From a bacterium (GTDB taxonomy: Bacteria; Actinomycetota; Acidimicrobiia; Acidimicrobiales; Bin134): a stretch of DNA of 64,000 nucleotides. The stretch lies in NCBI GenBank assembly GCA_026705465.1, contig JAPPAP010000001.1, positions 83,280 to 147,279 on the forward strand, read 5' to 3'. Both the position numbers and the translations under genes were made by a program. The notes below the pieces were generated by a model. The model was given only the letters and a program-made list of their open reading frames with translations, did no database searches and was not told the DNA's origin. The stretch's first letter is position 1. Each line of letters starts with the position of its first letter. This document shows positions 17,216 through 25,005 of this stretch, piece after piece.

Positions 17216-17623
17216 ATGAAGGAAAACAAGGAGACCAACAAGGAGACCAAGGGGAATACGTCCCAGGGAATGAGGGTCATCCACGGCGACAACAGCGAGC
17301 CGGACAACAGCACTGGTCGATGCTTGGCGTTCGCCGAGGCTGCCCGGCAGCTGGGGATGGCGGCGCGAGGCCAAGGGCTGACTGTGCCCAGCTTCCGCAG
17401 CCCGCCCCGAGAGGTTGGCCGTCGCCGCACGCTGGCCCGCCATTCCGACGGCTCGGTGACCGTCGCGGTAATGGTGCGAAACCGTCACTGGGTCGCTGTG
17501 CTGGCGGACATGATCGAAGGCGTGGTCGTTGCCAACCAGATGGCCGGCATCGCCGCCGAAGCGCTGCGGGATCAACTCTGGGAGGCTCTGGAAGGAGAAT
17601 CAGCCCAGCGCGAGGCGGCCTGA
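17216..17623 (+). CDS. Conserved hypothetical protein
   Basis: A soluble protein of up to 135 residues without a recognised domain. The first 18 residues are Lys/Glu/Asn/Thr-rich and probably disordered; the ordered part starts around the internal ATG at 17270 (MRVIHGDN). Notable segments are LAFAEAARQLGMAARGQGLTVPSFRSPPR and VRNRHWVAVLADMIEGVVVAN. The layout is familiar from uncharacterised actinobacterial proteins, but I cannot assign a function. It lies between an MFS gene and the epimerase gene on the same strand with a 43-bp gap upstream. Confidence 0.65.
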   Translation: MKENKETNKETKGNTSQGMRVIHGDNSEPDNSTGRCLAFAEAARQLGMAARGQGLTVPSFRSPPREVGRRRTLARHSDGSVTVAVMVRNRHWVAVLADMIEGVVVANQMAGIAAEALRDQLWEALEGESAQREAA

Positions 17624-17678
17624 TCAGCCGACGTCAACAGCAAGATTCGACCGAGGATCGGCCTACAATGACCGAGCC

Positions 17679-18080
17679 ATGCTCCTCACTGAGATCGACC
17701 ACGTTGCCATTGCAGTCCACGACTTGGAGCAGGCCATCTCTTTCTATGAGACGGCTTTTGGGGCTTCTGTGGCGCACCGCGAGATCGTGGAACGCGACGG
17801 CGTGGAAGAGGCTCTGATCAAGGTGGCCGACTCCTATGTCCAGCTCACCGCGGCCACCCGGGAGGATTCGCCCGTCGCCAAGTTCTTGGACAAGCGGGGC
17901 GAGGGCATTCACCACATCGGCTACCGGGTGGACGATTGCGCTGCCGCCTTGGAGTCCATGGTCGCGGCTGGGGCTACTGCCATCGATGCCGAGCCCCGTC
18001 CTGGCTCTCGGGGAACCACCGTCGCCTTCATCCATCCCAAAGGTGCCTTCGGCACCCTCATCGAACTGGTTCAAGAATAG
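17679..18080 (+). CDS. mce: Methylmalonyl-CoA epimerase
   Basis: A 133-residue VOC-fold protein. Metal ligands expected for the epimerase are all visible: His in LTEIDHVAIAV near the N-terminus, a second His in GEGIHHIGYRVDD (about residue 80) and the C-terminal Glu in GTLIELVQ. It would interconvert the (S) and (R) forms of methylmalonyl-CoA (or ethylmalonyl-CoA) in propionyl-CoA assimilation, which fits an organism rich in acyl-CoA enzymes. The ATG at 17679 gives the standard length. No mutase gene is next to it. Confidence 0.88.
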   Translation: MLLTEIDHVAIAVHDLEQAISFYETAFGASVAHREIVERDGVEEALIKVADSYVQLTAATREDSPVAKFLDKRGEGIHHIGYRVDDCAAALESMVAAGATAIDAEPRPGSRGTTVAFIHPKGAFGTLIELVQE

Positions 18081-18109
18081 TTTTTCCTTCCAAACCGTAA
18101 ACTTGGTTC

Positions 18110-20239
18110 GTGGCGATGCGACGGGCTGCCTTGATTGTGGAGGGCATGACTTGTTCGGCTTGTGTGTCGCGCGTTGAGCGCAGCCTGAACGCAGTCGACG
18201 GGGTCGTCGAAGCCCGCGTGAACTACGCCTCGGGCCGCGCCTCGGTGGCTTGCAATGAGACCGTCGCCGATGCCCAATTGGAAGCTGCTGTGGTCTCCGC
18301 CGGTTACTCAGCACGCGTTCCCCAAGGTCTCGACGTCGAGCTTGCTGCCCAGCCCGTCGAACTGCGGCGGCTTGTAGCAGCTGGAGTGATGGGCGTGGTC
18401 GTGCTGCTGCTGACCATGGCTAATCCTTTTGCCTTTGACCTGGGTTTTTCCGCGTCGGATTGGCTGGCCGCGGTGTTGAGTGCCGCGGTGGTCTTCTGGT
18501 TGGGATGGGGATTCCACCGGCGAGCCTGGGCACAGCTCCACCATCGAACTGCCACCATGGACACTCTGGTGTCGGTGGGCACCGCTTCGTCATGGGTTTG
18601 GTCCACGGTGGTGCTGGCCGCACAGATCGGTGACGGCCACCTCTATTTCGAGACCGGTTCGGTGATCGTGGTGCTGGTATTGCTCGGCCGGCATTTGGAA
18701 TTCCGGGCTCGCCGCCGGTCGGGGGATGCCCTGCGGGCTATGGCCGAGCTGGTTGCCCCCGTTGCCCGCCTCGAAGACGGAACCGATATTCCGGTGGCCA
18801 GTCTGCAAGTAGGAACCAGGTTCGTTGTGCGTCCGGGCGAGAAGATCGCCACTGACGGTGTGGTGGTCGAAGGCTTCTCGGCAGTGGACATCTCTCTTGT
18901 CACCGGTGAGCCGGTCCCGGTCGAGGTTGGCCCCGGAGACGCTGTGCTCGGTGCCTCGGTCAACGCCAACGGATCGCTGGTGGTGCAGGCCACCGGGGTG
19001 GGGGCCGACACCGTTCTGGCCCGGATCATGCAGCTGGTAGAGCAGGCCCAGACCAATCGAACCCGCATCCAGCGGTTGGCCGATCGCCTCTCGGCGGTAT
19101 TCGTGCCTGCCGCAGTGGTGATCGCGGTGGCCACGTTGATCGGCTGGTTGACCGCTGGACAGCCCTCTTCCGAGGCATTTACCGCCGCGGTGGCGGTGTT
19201 GATCGTGGCCTGTCCGTGCGCATTGGGCTTGGCCACTCCATTAGCGGTGATGGTCGGCACCGGGCGGGGATCGCAGCTTGGGATCATCCTCAAGGGCGGC
19301 GAGATGCTGGAGGACACCCGGCAGCTCGACACGGTGGTTTTTGACAAGACGGGGACCGTTACCGAGGCTCGCATGGAGGTGGTGGGCATCGATGCTCCCG
19401 GAGGGGACCCCGACGAGCTGCTGGCGTTGGCCGCGTCGGTGGAGGCCCGGTCGGAGCACCCCATCGGGCGGGCCATTGCCGCGGCGACCGACGCTGGGCG
19501 AGCGGTCACCGGTTTCGAGAACCACCCCGGTTCAGGTGCTGTCGGCACGGTGGAAGGCACGGAGGTTCGAGTGGGCAGCAGAGACCTGTTCGACCAGGTG
19601 CCCGAGGCAGTGGAGTTGGCTGCGGCCGAAGTAGAGGCCATGGGTCGGGTGGCAGTGCTGGTCGGTCGGGGATCGGTGGCCGAGGCAGTGATAACCGTGG
19701 ACGACCGATTGCGGGATTCCGCTCCCGCCGCGGTGGCCGCGCTCAAGTCCCTTGGGCTCGACACCGTGCTGCTGACCGGAGACCATCCCCGCCGGGCCCA
19801 AGCGGCCGGCGACGAGCTGGGGATTGATCGGGTGGTGCCCGGTGTCGGGCCCGATGGCAAGGCCGCCGAGATCGCCCGCCTGCAAGCCGAGGGCCGCCGG
19901 GTGGCCATGGTGGGTGATGGCATCAACGACGCCCCTGCCCTCAGCCAGGCCGACATCGGCATCGCCATGGGCACCGGCACCGATGTGGCTGCCGAAGCTG
20001 CCGACCTCACCATCATGTCTTCCGACCTGAGCGTGGTGGCCGATGCCATCGCGTTGAGTCGCCGGACCATGAACACCATCCGGGGCAACCTGTTCTGGGC
20101 CTTTGTCTACAACACCGCTGCCATTCCCCTGGCTGCGGCCGGAATCTTGGAACCGATCTACGCCGCGGCCGCCATGGTGGCCTCATCGCTGTTCGTGGTC
20201 ACCAACAGCCTTCGCCTCCGCCGCTTCAACCGGCGTTAG
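18110..20239 (+). CDS. copA: Copper-translocating P1B-type ATPase
   Basis: A 709-residue heavy-metal ATPase with one N-terminal metal-binding domain ([14 protein letters not shown], about residues 10-23), membrane helices, the CPC metal-transport motif ([12 protein letters not shown], near 366), the phosphorylated Asp (DKTGT, near 411), the SEHPIG motif that marks P1B pumps, and the [16 protein letters not shown] hinge near 602. The C-terminal [17 protein letters not shown] helix supports Cu(I) specificity. It would export copper from the cytoplasm. No CsoR-type regulator or chaperone gene is adjacent. GTG 18110 or ATG 18116 may be the start. Confidence 0.93.
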   Translation: MAMRRAALIVEGMTCSACVSRVERSLNAVDGVVEARVNYASGRASVACNETVADAQLEAAVVSAGYSARVPQGLDVELAAQPVELRRLVAAGVMGVVVLLLTMANPFAFDLGFSASDWLAAVLSAAVVFWLGWGFHRRAWAQLHHRTATMDTLVSVGTASSWVWSTVVLAAQIGDGHLYFETGSVIVVLVLLGRHLEFRARRRSGDALRAMAELVAPVARLEDGTDIPVASLQVGTRFVVRPGEKIATDGVVVEGFSAVDISLVTGEPVPVEVGPGDAVLGASVNANGSLVVQATGVGADTVLARIMQLVEQAQTNRTRIQRLADRLSAVFVPAAVVIAVATLIGWLTAGQPSSEAFTAAVAVLIVACPCALGLATPLAVMVGTGRGSQLGIILKGGEMLEDTRQLDTVVFDKTGTVTEARMEVVGIDAPGGDPDELLALAASVEARSEHPIGRAIAAATDAGRAVTGFENHPGSGAVGTVEGTEVRVGSRDLFDQVPEAVELAAAEVEAMGRVAVLVGRGSVAEAVITVDDRLRDSAPAAVAALKSLGLDTVLLTGDHPRRAQAAGDELGIDRVVPGVGPDGKAAEIARLQAEGRRVAMVGDGINDAPALSQADIGIAMGTGTDVAAEAADLTIMSSDLSVVADAIALSRRTMNTIRGNLFWAFVYNTAAIPLAAAGILEPIYAAAAMVASSLFVVTNSLRLRRFNRR

Positions 20240-20242
20240 CGG

Positions 20243-21307
20243 TTAGATATCGCCGGTTAGGAAAGCCAAAAGCACCTCATTGGTGCGCTCGGGGTCTTCT
20301 TCGGGGATGAAGTGGCCGCTGCCGGCGGGGCGGGCCCGGTAGTCGGGGAAGTGGTCCACGAAGGAGTCGGCGTAGGGGTTGCCGTGGGGGATGTGGTCGT
20401 CGGCGGGGAATCCGTCTTCGAACGCCTGGGGCATCAAGAACGCCGAGTACAGGTACAGCGCGGGATGGGGGTAGGTGCGGCCGAGGTCCTCGGGGCCGTA
20501 CACCGGGAACACTCCGAAGTCGGGGTGGCTGAAGAGCAGGCCGGGGTGGTTCCACATCTCGGCCACCTGGGCCGGTGTTCGGTACACCAGGTTGCCCTCG
20601 GCGTCGGGGAAATGAAACGGCAAGGCATCCCGGTAGTAGGAGACGGCGTGGAAATGGGCGCCGGGCTGGTCGAACGCCTCCCGGTAGTGCGCTACGTCGT
20701 CAGCGTTCCAATACTTGCTGGGGTCCCAGTCGGCCATGGCCCCGCCGGGGTCTTGGGCATCGCTGTCTGCCACCGGGGCTTTCCATGGAGAGTGGGGCGG
20801 CGGGCCGTAGCTGCCCTCGACGCCGCCGAAGATCGAGTTGATGAACTCGCCGGCGTGGCGCTCCCAGAACTGCTCGGCCTCGGGCTCGCACTTGAACCAA
20901 TATCCGTGGATGCCCCACGGGATCCACACTGTGCACAGAGTGTCGATCAGGCCCAGCCGGGTGAACCGGTCGGGATATTCCAAGGCCGCCTTGAAGGCGA
21001 TGACCCCGCCCCAGTCGTGTCCCACCAGCGAGCAGGTCTCGATGCCCAGGGCGTCGATGAAGTCCACGATGTCGCGGGCCAGCAGGTCGCGGGTGACCCG
21101 GATGCGGGGCTTGTCGGTGCCGCCGTAGCCCCGGGTGTCAGGAGCGTAGACCCGGTAGTGCTCGGCCAGCACCGGGATCTGATGTCGCCACATGTGAGAG
21201 GTCTGCGGAAAGCCGTGCAACAGCACTACCGGGGGTGCCGCCTCGTCGCCAGCGGCCAGATAGTGGAACCGCAGACCGGCGGTTTCGACGTAGTGGGACT
21301 CGATCAT
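20243..21307 (-). CDS. Alpha/beta hydrolase, epoxide hydrolase/dehalogenase-like
   Basis: A 354-residue hydrolase. The oxyanion-hole motif is VVLLHGFPQTSHMWR (about residue 28), the nucleophile elbow is LVGHDWGGVIAF with Asp as nucleophile, and the C-terminal His lies in GSGHFIPEEDPE. An Asp nucleophile in GHDWGG points to epoxide hydrolase or haloalkane/fluoroacetate dehalogenase chemistry rather than an esterase. The middle part (cap region) is longer than in most family members. A clear AGGAG ribosome site precedes the ATG at 21307. Before the element inserted, this gene was probably divergent from the enoyl-CoA hydratase gene that now starts at 30565. Confidence 0.87.
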   Translation of the reverse strand: MIESHYVETAGLRFHYLAAGDEAAPPVVLLHGFPQTSHMWRHQIPVLAEHYRVYAPDTRGYGGTDKPRIRVTRDLLARDIVDFIDALGIETCSLVGHDWGGVIAFKAALEYPDRFTRLGLIDTLCTVWIPWGIHGYWFKCEPEAEQFWERHAGEFINSIFGGVEGSYGPPPHSPWKAPVADSDAQDPGGAMADWDPSKYWNADDVAHYREAFDQPGAHFHAVSYYRDALPFHFPDAEGNLVYRTPAQVAEMWNHPGLLFSHPDFGVFPVYGPEDLGRTYPHPALYLYSAFLMPQAFEDGFPADDHIPHGNPYADSFVDHFPDYRARPAGSGHFIPEEDPERTNEVLLAFLTGDI

Positions 21308-21397
21308 GGATGCTCCTGAAAGGGGTATCGGGGGTACTTGACACTAGAACTGCGCCCGGCAGCGCACAGTATTCGCGGATGGGCGAGACTAGGGAAA

Positions 21398-21408
21398 TGG
21401 ACTACCAG
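21398..21408 (+). other. Left attachment site (attL core) with displaced start of the target gene
   Basis: TGGACTACCAG here is identical to 30566-30576. In this copy it follows an A, making ATG GAC TAC CAG at 21397, which encodes Met-Asp-Tyr-Gln, the same first residues as the enoyl-CoA hydratase at 30565. After the repeat the frame runs on in unrelated residues to a stop at 21448-21450. This is the pattern left when an element integrates at the start codon of a gene and keeps the original upstream region at its left end. Two TTTCCTTT copies (21413-21420, 21467-21474) nearby might be integrase arm sites. Confidence 0.75.
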
Positions 21409-21501
21409 GACATTTCCTTTCGGCTCGGTGACCTGGGGTTTTGTCACTAGTTTGTCTCGTTTGGAGTTTCCTTTGGCCCCATTGCCTCGTACTGTGCTCG
21501 C

Positions 21502-21741
21502 ATGGAGACAAACACCAACCCCAACCCAAACACCACCGACTGCATCGGCTGCTACGGCGGCCACCACCAGGAGGGGTGCCCAGTATTCGAGGCGCACGAC
21601 AGCCTCGCAGCCCACATCGACGCACTGGTCGAACAGTTCGACCTCTGGGTCGGGAACGGCAGGCCCGAACACCTGGCCAATATCCACCACCACCTCACCG
21701 CCGGGAAGCTGGCGGTCGAGAACCTTGAGCGGGCATCGTGA
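21502..21741 (+). CDS. Small hypothetical protein with Cys/His cluster, upstream of integrase
   Basis: A 79-residue acidic protein. The N-terminal part is Asn/Pro/Thr-rich and followed by a cluster that could bind zinc (CIGCYGGHHQEGCPVF, about residues 14-29). The C-terminal half is predicted helical (HIDALVEQFDLWVG, HHHLTAGKLAVENLERA). No family was recognised. It is coupled to the integrase gene by a GTGA overlap at 21738, so a role with or near the integrase, such as a directionality or expression factor, is possible. Confidence 0.6.
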   Translation: METNTNPNPNTTDCIGCYGGHHQEGCPVFEAHDSLAAHIDALVEQFDLWVGNGRPEHLANIHHHLTAGKLAVENLERAS

Positions 21742-23000
21742 CTGGCCGACTCACCGACGAACTGGTGGCCACCGCACCCGCTGGCACCTACGGCGACGGC
21801 AGGGGCGGGAACGGGCTGCGGCTGGTGGTCCAGCCGACCGGCTCCCGGTCTTGGGTCCAGCGGCTCCGCACCGAGGGAGGCCAACTGGTCAACCGGGGGC
21901 TGGGCAGCGCCGCCGAGGTGACATTGACCCAGGCACGGGAGCGGGCAGCGGCCAACGCTGGCAAGGCCCCGACACCCGAAGCCCCGCCGACACCGCCCCC
22001 GCCCGCCGACTCTGAGTCGGTGCTGCGGCTCCAATTGGAACTGGCCCAGGCCGAGGCCGACAACTTGCGGCTCCGGCTCCAACTGGCCGAACAGCCGACA
22101 GCCCCGCCCCAGCCGACAGCCATTCCCACACCGCCAGCCAGCGGCGGGCCGCTCCTGGCCGAGGTACTGGAACAGGTGATCGCCCACAAGCGACAGGGCT
22201 GGCGGGCGGGCAGCACCAGCGAGCGGACCTGGCGCACTCAGATGGGCTACTGCGACGGCCTCATGGCCACCCCAGTAGGCGGGATCGCCGCTGGCGACGT
22301 TCAGCGGGCCTTGGCTGGCCAGTCCCCGAACATCGCCCGCCTGAACCGGCAGCGGCTGTCGGCCTGCTTCCGGTGGGCGATGCTCCAGGGGTGGTGCCAC
22401 GCCGACCCCGCCGCCGCTGTCGCCGGGTTCCTCCCGAAGCAGCCCGACACCGAACACCACGACGCACTCCCCCACACCGAGGTAGCCGCAGCGGTCGCCA
22501 AGGTCCGTGAGTCGGACAACTGGCAGGGGTCGCGCCTCGCTATCGAGTTCCTGGTTCTGACCGCCGCCCGCTCCGGGGAGGTCCGGGGGATGACCTGGGA
22601 CGAGGTGGACCTAGACGAAGCGACCTGGACCGTTCCCGCCGACCGGATGAAGGCGGGCCGCACCCACCGGGTCGCACTGAGCGCCCAAGCGGTCGCCGTT
22701 CTGGAACAGGCACGGGACCTGGCCGACGGGTCGGGGCTGGTGTTCCCCTCCTACCGGGGCAAGCAGTTGGCCCCGGCAGCACTGGTCAAGATCACCAGGC
22801 CGCTCCTGGGGACGACCTGCCACGGGTTCCGGTCGGCGTTCTCGGTCTGGGGCCACGAGTCGGGGTACCCGTCGGAGTTGATCGAAGCAGCCCTGGCCCA
22901 CACCGACACGAACAAGGCCAGAGCCGCCTACGCCCGAACCGACTTGCTGGACCAGCGCCGCCCGGTCATGCAGGCGTGGGCTGACCACATCGACTCCTGA
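21738..23000 (+). CDS. Tyrosine recombinase (integrase)
   Basis: A 420-residue phage-type integrase. An N-terminal DUF4102-like arm-binding part (LTDELVATAPAGTYGDGRGG) is followed by a Pro-rich linker and short coiled coil (about 80-135), a core-binding helical domain (LAEVLEQVIAHKRQGWR) and the catalytic domain. The catalytic residues are visible: Arg in LTAARSGEVRG (near 278), His and Arg in CHGFR (near 361), His in ALAHTDT (near 387) and the nucleophile Tyr in RAAYAR (near 398). It would integrate and excise the element at the 11-bp core. The coiled-coil insertion between arm-binding and core-binding domains is longer than usual. Confidence 0.94.
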   Translation: MTGRLTDELVATAPAGTYGDGRGGNGLRLVVQPTGSRSWVQRLRTEGGQLVNRGLGSAAEVTLTQARERAAANAGKAPTPEAPPTPPPPADSESVLRLQLELAQAEADNLRLRLQLAEQPTAPPQPTAIPTPPASGGPLLAEVLEQVIAHKRQGWRAGSTSERTWRTQMGYCDGLMATPVGGIAAGDVQRALAGQSPNIARLNRQRLSACFRWAMLQGWCHADPAAAVAGFLPKQPDTEHHDALPHTEVAAAVAKVRESDNWQGSRLAIEFLVLTAARSGEVRGMTWDEVDLDEATWTVPADRMKAGRTHRVALSAQAVAVLEQARDLADGSGLVFPSYRGKQLAPAALVKITRPLLGTTCHGFRSAFSVWGHESGYPSELIEAALAHTDTNKARAAYARTDLLDQRRPVMQAWADHIDS

Positions 23001-23041
23001 CGAGCCATCGGGGGCAGGGCAAGGCCATAGCATGTCCGTTT

Positions 23042-23233
23042 ATGGACGCACCTCCGATCAGATACGTAAGCCAGGCCCAGGCCGCAGCGATTTTGGGCAT
23101 GTCCGCGCGCACGTTCCGCCGCCGACGTGACGAGCGGGCCGACTTCCCCAGGCCGCGCGACTTCGGCGGGGGCATCAAGCGGTGGCGCATCTCCGACCTG
23201 GAGGCGTGGGCCGAGTCCCAGGCGGTCGGCTAG
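23042..23233 (+). CDS. Excisionase/AlpA-like helix-turn-helix protein
   Basis: A 63-residue DNA-binding protein of the MerR-like excisionase fold. RYVSQAQAAAILGMSARTF is the helix-turn-helix, followed by a wing (RDFGGGIKRWRISDLEAWAES) that is the standard end of AlpA/Xis-type proteins. Its position 41 bp after the integrase gene supports a role in excision or in control of element genes. Confidence 0.85.
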   Translation: MDAPPIRYVSQAQAAAILGMSARTFRRRRDERADFPRPRDFGGGIKRWRISDLEAWAESQAVG

Positions 23234-23243
23234 GGTCGGCCTA

Positions 23244-23486
23244 ATGATCTTCCGTAGGCGCACTTCACCCCCCCCCCCCCAGTCGTTCGCCATTTTTGGC
23301 CCGTTAGGCGAGTGGACTGAGAACACCGGCCCTGGAGTCCCTCGGTGCCAGCGGAACCCAGCGCATGAGATTGAGCCGGGCGATAAGGGCTGGCGCCATT
23401 ACTCCGAGGCGGAGGACCGGGTTCTGTGGACGTGCGCTGACTGCGAGCCACCGACCAAGCCGGGTAAGCGTCGGCGGCGGCGGTGA
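23244..23486 (+). CDS. Small hypothetical protein with Cys pairs and a C-homopolymer in its coding start
   Basis: An 80-residue protein of unknown role. It has a basic N-terminus (MIFRRR), four prolines encoded by a run of thirteen C (23268-23280), a Cys/His set that may bind zinc (CQRNPAH, CADCEPP) and a strongly basic C-terminal tail (KRRRRR). The end overlaps the next gene by GTGA. The C tract makes the frame vulnerable to slippage; a sequencing length error there would also alter the N-terminus. Confidence 0.55.
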   Translation: MIFRRRTSPPPPQSFAIFGPLGEWTENTGPGVPRCQRNPAHEIEPGDKGWRHYSEAEDRVLWTCADCEPPTKPGKRRRRR

Positions 23487-24073
23487 CTGCCGACACGCTC
23501 CCAGCCCTGCGGTCAGTCGAGGCCGTTCTTGCAAGCTCGTTCGACCTCCCCGCCGAGTTCCAAGAACTGGCCCAGTACCCGATTGAGTTCGTCCCGCTCA
23601 CTGATGCCGAGGCCGCGATCCGCAGCGCCGACAAGCGGCTGCGGGACTTGGAGGGAACTGCGTCGAAACTGCTGGCGTGGCTCCGGTGGCATTGCACAGC
23701 GCCGGAGTCGGGCAACCCCGACCGGATGACCCAGACCGCCTACGCCGAGCACGTCGGGGTCCAACAGGCGACCATCTCCCGCTACGTGAACGCCTGGAGG
23801 CTGTACGCCTCCGGTGAGTGCCAGTCGATCAGCGAGGCCCATTTCCGGGTCAAGCAAGGCCGAGCGGGCAAGTCGCTAGCCGAGCAGGTGTCGCCCATGA
23901 TCGACTCCGAGGCCCGGTCGAAACTGTCGGCGTGGGTCCAAGCCGCCGACCCGTTGCACATGCCGCCAGGGGAGCGGGAGCAGTGGCTGCGGGACTTCGA
24001 GGGACTGGCCGAGGTCGCTGCGGCAGCGGTGGCCAAGCTGGGAGGCCGGGTGATCGAGGGGGATATACCCTAG
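23483..24073 (+). CDS. Putative DNA-binding HTH protein of the element
   Basis: A 196-residue protein. The centre (MTQTAYAEHVGVQQATISRYVNAWRLY, about residues 83-109) has the pattern of a helix-turn-helix of Cro/ParB-like type, with ATISRYV as the recognition helix. The flanking segments are helical and acidic, without known domain. It could be a replication, partition or regulatory protein. GTG at 23483 overlaps the previous stop. The stop codon lies within an 18-bp perfect palindrome (24063-24080) that could be its own operator. Confidence 0.7.
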   Translation: MTADTLPALRSVEAVLASSFDLPAEFQELAQYPIEFVPLTDAEAAIRSADKRLRDLEGTASKLLAWLRWHCTAPESGNPDRMTQTAYAEHVGVQQATISRYVNAWRLYASGECQSISEAHFRVKQGRAGKSLAEQVSPMIDSEARSKLSAWVQAADPLHMPPGEREQWLRDFEGLAEVAAAAVAKLGGRVIEGDIP

Positions 24074-24080
24074 GGTATAT
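24063..24080. promoter_or_regulatory. 18-bp perfect palindrome, candidate operator
   Basis: ATATACCCTAGGGTATAT is a perfect inverted repeat with no spacer. It is AT-richer than its surroundings, spans the stop codon of the HTH gene and lies 65 bp upstream of the next start (24145). The site has the size and symmetry of a dimeric repressor operator, and GGTATATT could double as a -10 region. The binding protein is unknown; the HTH proteins at 23042 and 23483 are the local candidates. Confidence 0.6.
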
Positions 24081-24144
24081 TCCCGCTGGCCAATGCGGTG
24101 ACTGTCGTTCCTGACCAGGGGTTTCCCCTTGTAACTTGGCAGCC

Positions 24145-24498
24145 ATGAACACCGATACATCAGCGCCGAGGGTCCGGCGACACCGGGCTACGAAGCGCAT
24201 GGCCGACAAGGGGGTCACTGTGTCCACCGTTGAGGAGAAGGAGCGGGCCGCAGACGCTTTGGAACTAGGCGCTGCGTTGCAGCGGCTGGGCTGGGCGGTG
24301 AACCGCATCCAGCGCAACGCCGACGGCGACCCCTCCTACATGCAGACGGTGACCGCAGGGGCCCTGCTGGTCGCCTACGACAACAGGCCAGGGGCGGTGG
24401 CCGAAGTCGATGCGCTGGCCGACACCGCCAAGGCGTGGCTCGACCTGCTTTACAGCGACAGCTTCCCCCTCACGTTGCAGGATGCAGTCGATGGCTGA
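24145..24498 (+). CDS. Hypothetical element protein
   Basis: A 117-residue, largely helical protein with no recognised domain. The N-terminal 25 residues are basic (APRVRRHRATKRMADKG), which could contact nucleic acid. The remainder is acidic and alanine-rich (VEEKERAADALELGAALQRLGWAVNRI). It is the first gene after the palindromic operator and starts a run of four coupled genes ending with the RepA-like ATPase, so a replication or regulatory role is plausible. The stop overlaps the next start. Confidence 0.6.
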   Translation: MNTDTSAPRVRRHRATKRMADKGVTVSTVEEKERAADALELGAALQRLGWAVNRIQRNADGDPSYMQTVTAGALLVAYDNRPGAVAEVDALADTAKAWLDLLYSDSFPLTLQDAVDG

Positions 24499-24835
24499 GG
24501 TCACGACCACCGAGGCCCTGTGGCAGATCATCGACAGCGCAGCGTCAACAGGCGCTGTGGCCGTGGGGTCGGCCCCAGATGACCCGACAGCGAAACTGGC
24601 GTTCATCGCCGAGGCGACCGCAGCAGCAGCCCTAGCTGGCGAACTGGCCCGCCGTGAGGACGGGACAGCGCCACGCCCCGGCGAGATGCTGGCCGCCCTG
24701 CTGTACTACTCCGACGGCGGGGCCGACTCGCTGCCCCCTGGCCAGTCGTGTATGGCGATCTGGTCCCGGCGCATGGCATCGGTTGCCGAGGCCCTGGACA
24801 GCTTGGAGCGGCACGCCAACGAGGGGGAGTCGTGA
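24491..24835 (+). CDS. Hypothetical element protein
   Basis: A 114-residue alanine-rich helical protein without a recognised domain. It starts ATG at 24491, overlapping the previous gene by 8 bp, and ends overlapping the next by GTGA. Segments such as TTTEALWQIIDSAASTG and MASVAEALDSLERHANE are amphipathic helices. No membrane segment, signal peptide or metal cluster is seen. Its place in the coupled replication operon is the only hint to its job. Confidence 0.55.
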   Translation: MAEVTTTEALWQIIDSAASTGAVAVGSAPDDPTAKLAFIAEATAAAALAGELARREDGTAPRPGEMLAALLYYSDGGADSLPPGQSCMAIWSRRMASVAEALDSLERHANEGES

Positions 24836-25005
24836 CCGTTCCGACAGTCCCAGTCCCGATCCCGATTTTGCGCCTCGCAGCCAAGCACCGGCAGCCCAAG
24901 GGCAGCACCGTCGAGGTGGCCACCGACAGGTTCCCTGATCTCGTCGGGATGCGGTTCTACGGCGGGAACGGCGTGTACGTGACCTGTGAGGACGACACGG
25001 GGTGA
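24832..25005 (+). CDS. Very small hypothetical element protein
   Basis: A 57-residue protein. It starts GTG at 24832, overlapping the previous stop, and ends in a GTGA overlap with the ATPase gene. The N-terminus is hydrophobic and Pro/Val-rich (VPTVPVPIPILRLAA); the remainder has a strand-like pattern (GMRFYGGNGVYVTCEDD). No family recognised. The two tight overlaps support that it is translated. Confidence 0.5.
   Translation: MTVPTVPVPIPILRLAAKHRQPKGSTVEVATDRFPDLVGMRFYGGNGVYVTCEDDTG

Noticed and set aside
18643..20088. Long minus-strand frame of 481 codons
   Set aside because: It is the antisense shadow of the copper ATPase gene; its Ser/Thr/Arg/Ala-rich translation has no domain pattern while the plus strand has all P1B motifs.
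21308..21501. tRNA gene as integration target
   Set aside because: No tRNA-like cloverleaf or conserved T-loop sequence was found at either border; the direct repeat lies in a protein gene start instead.
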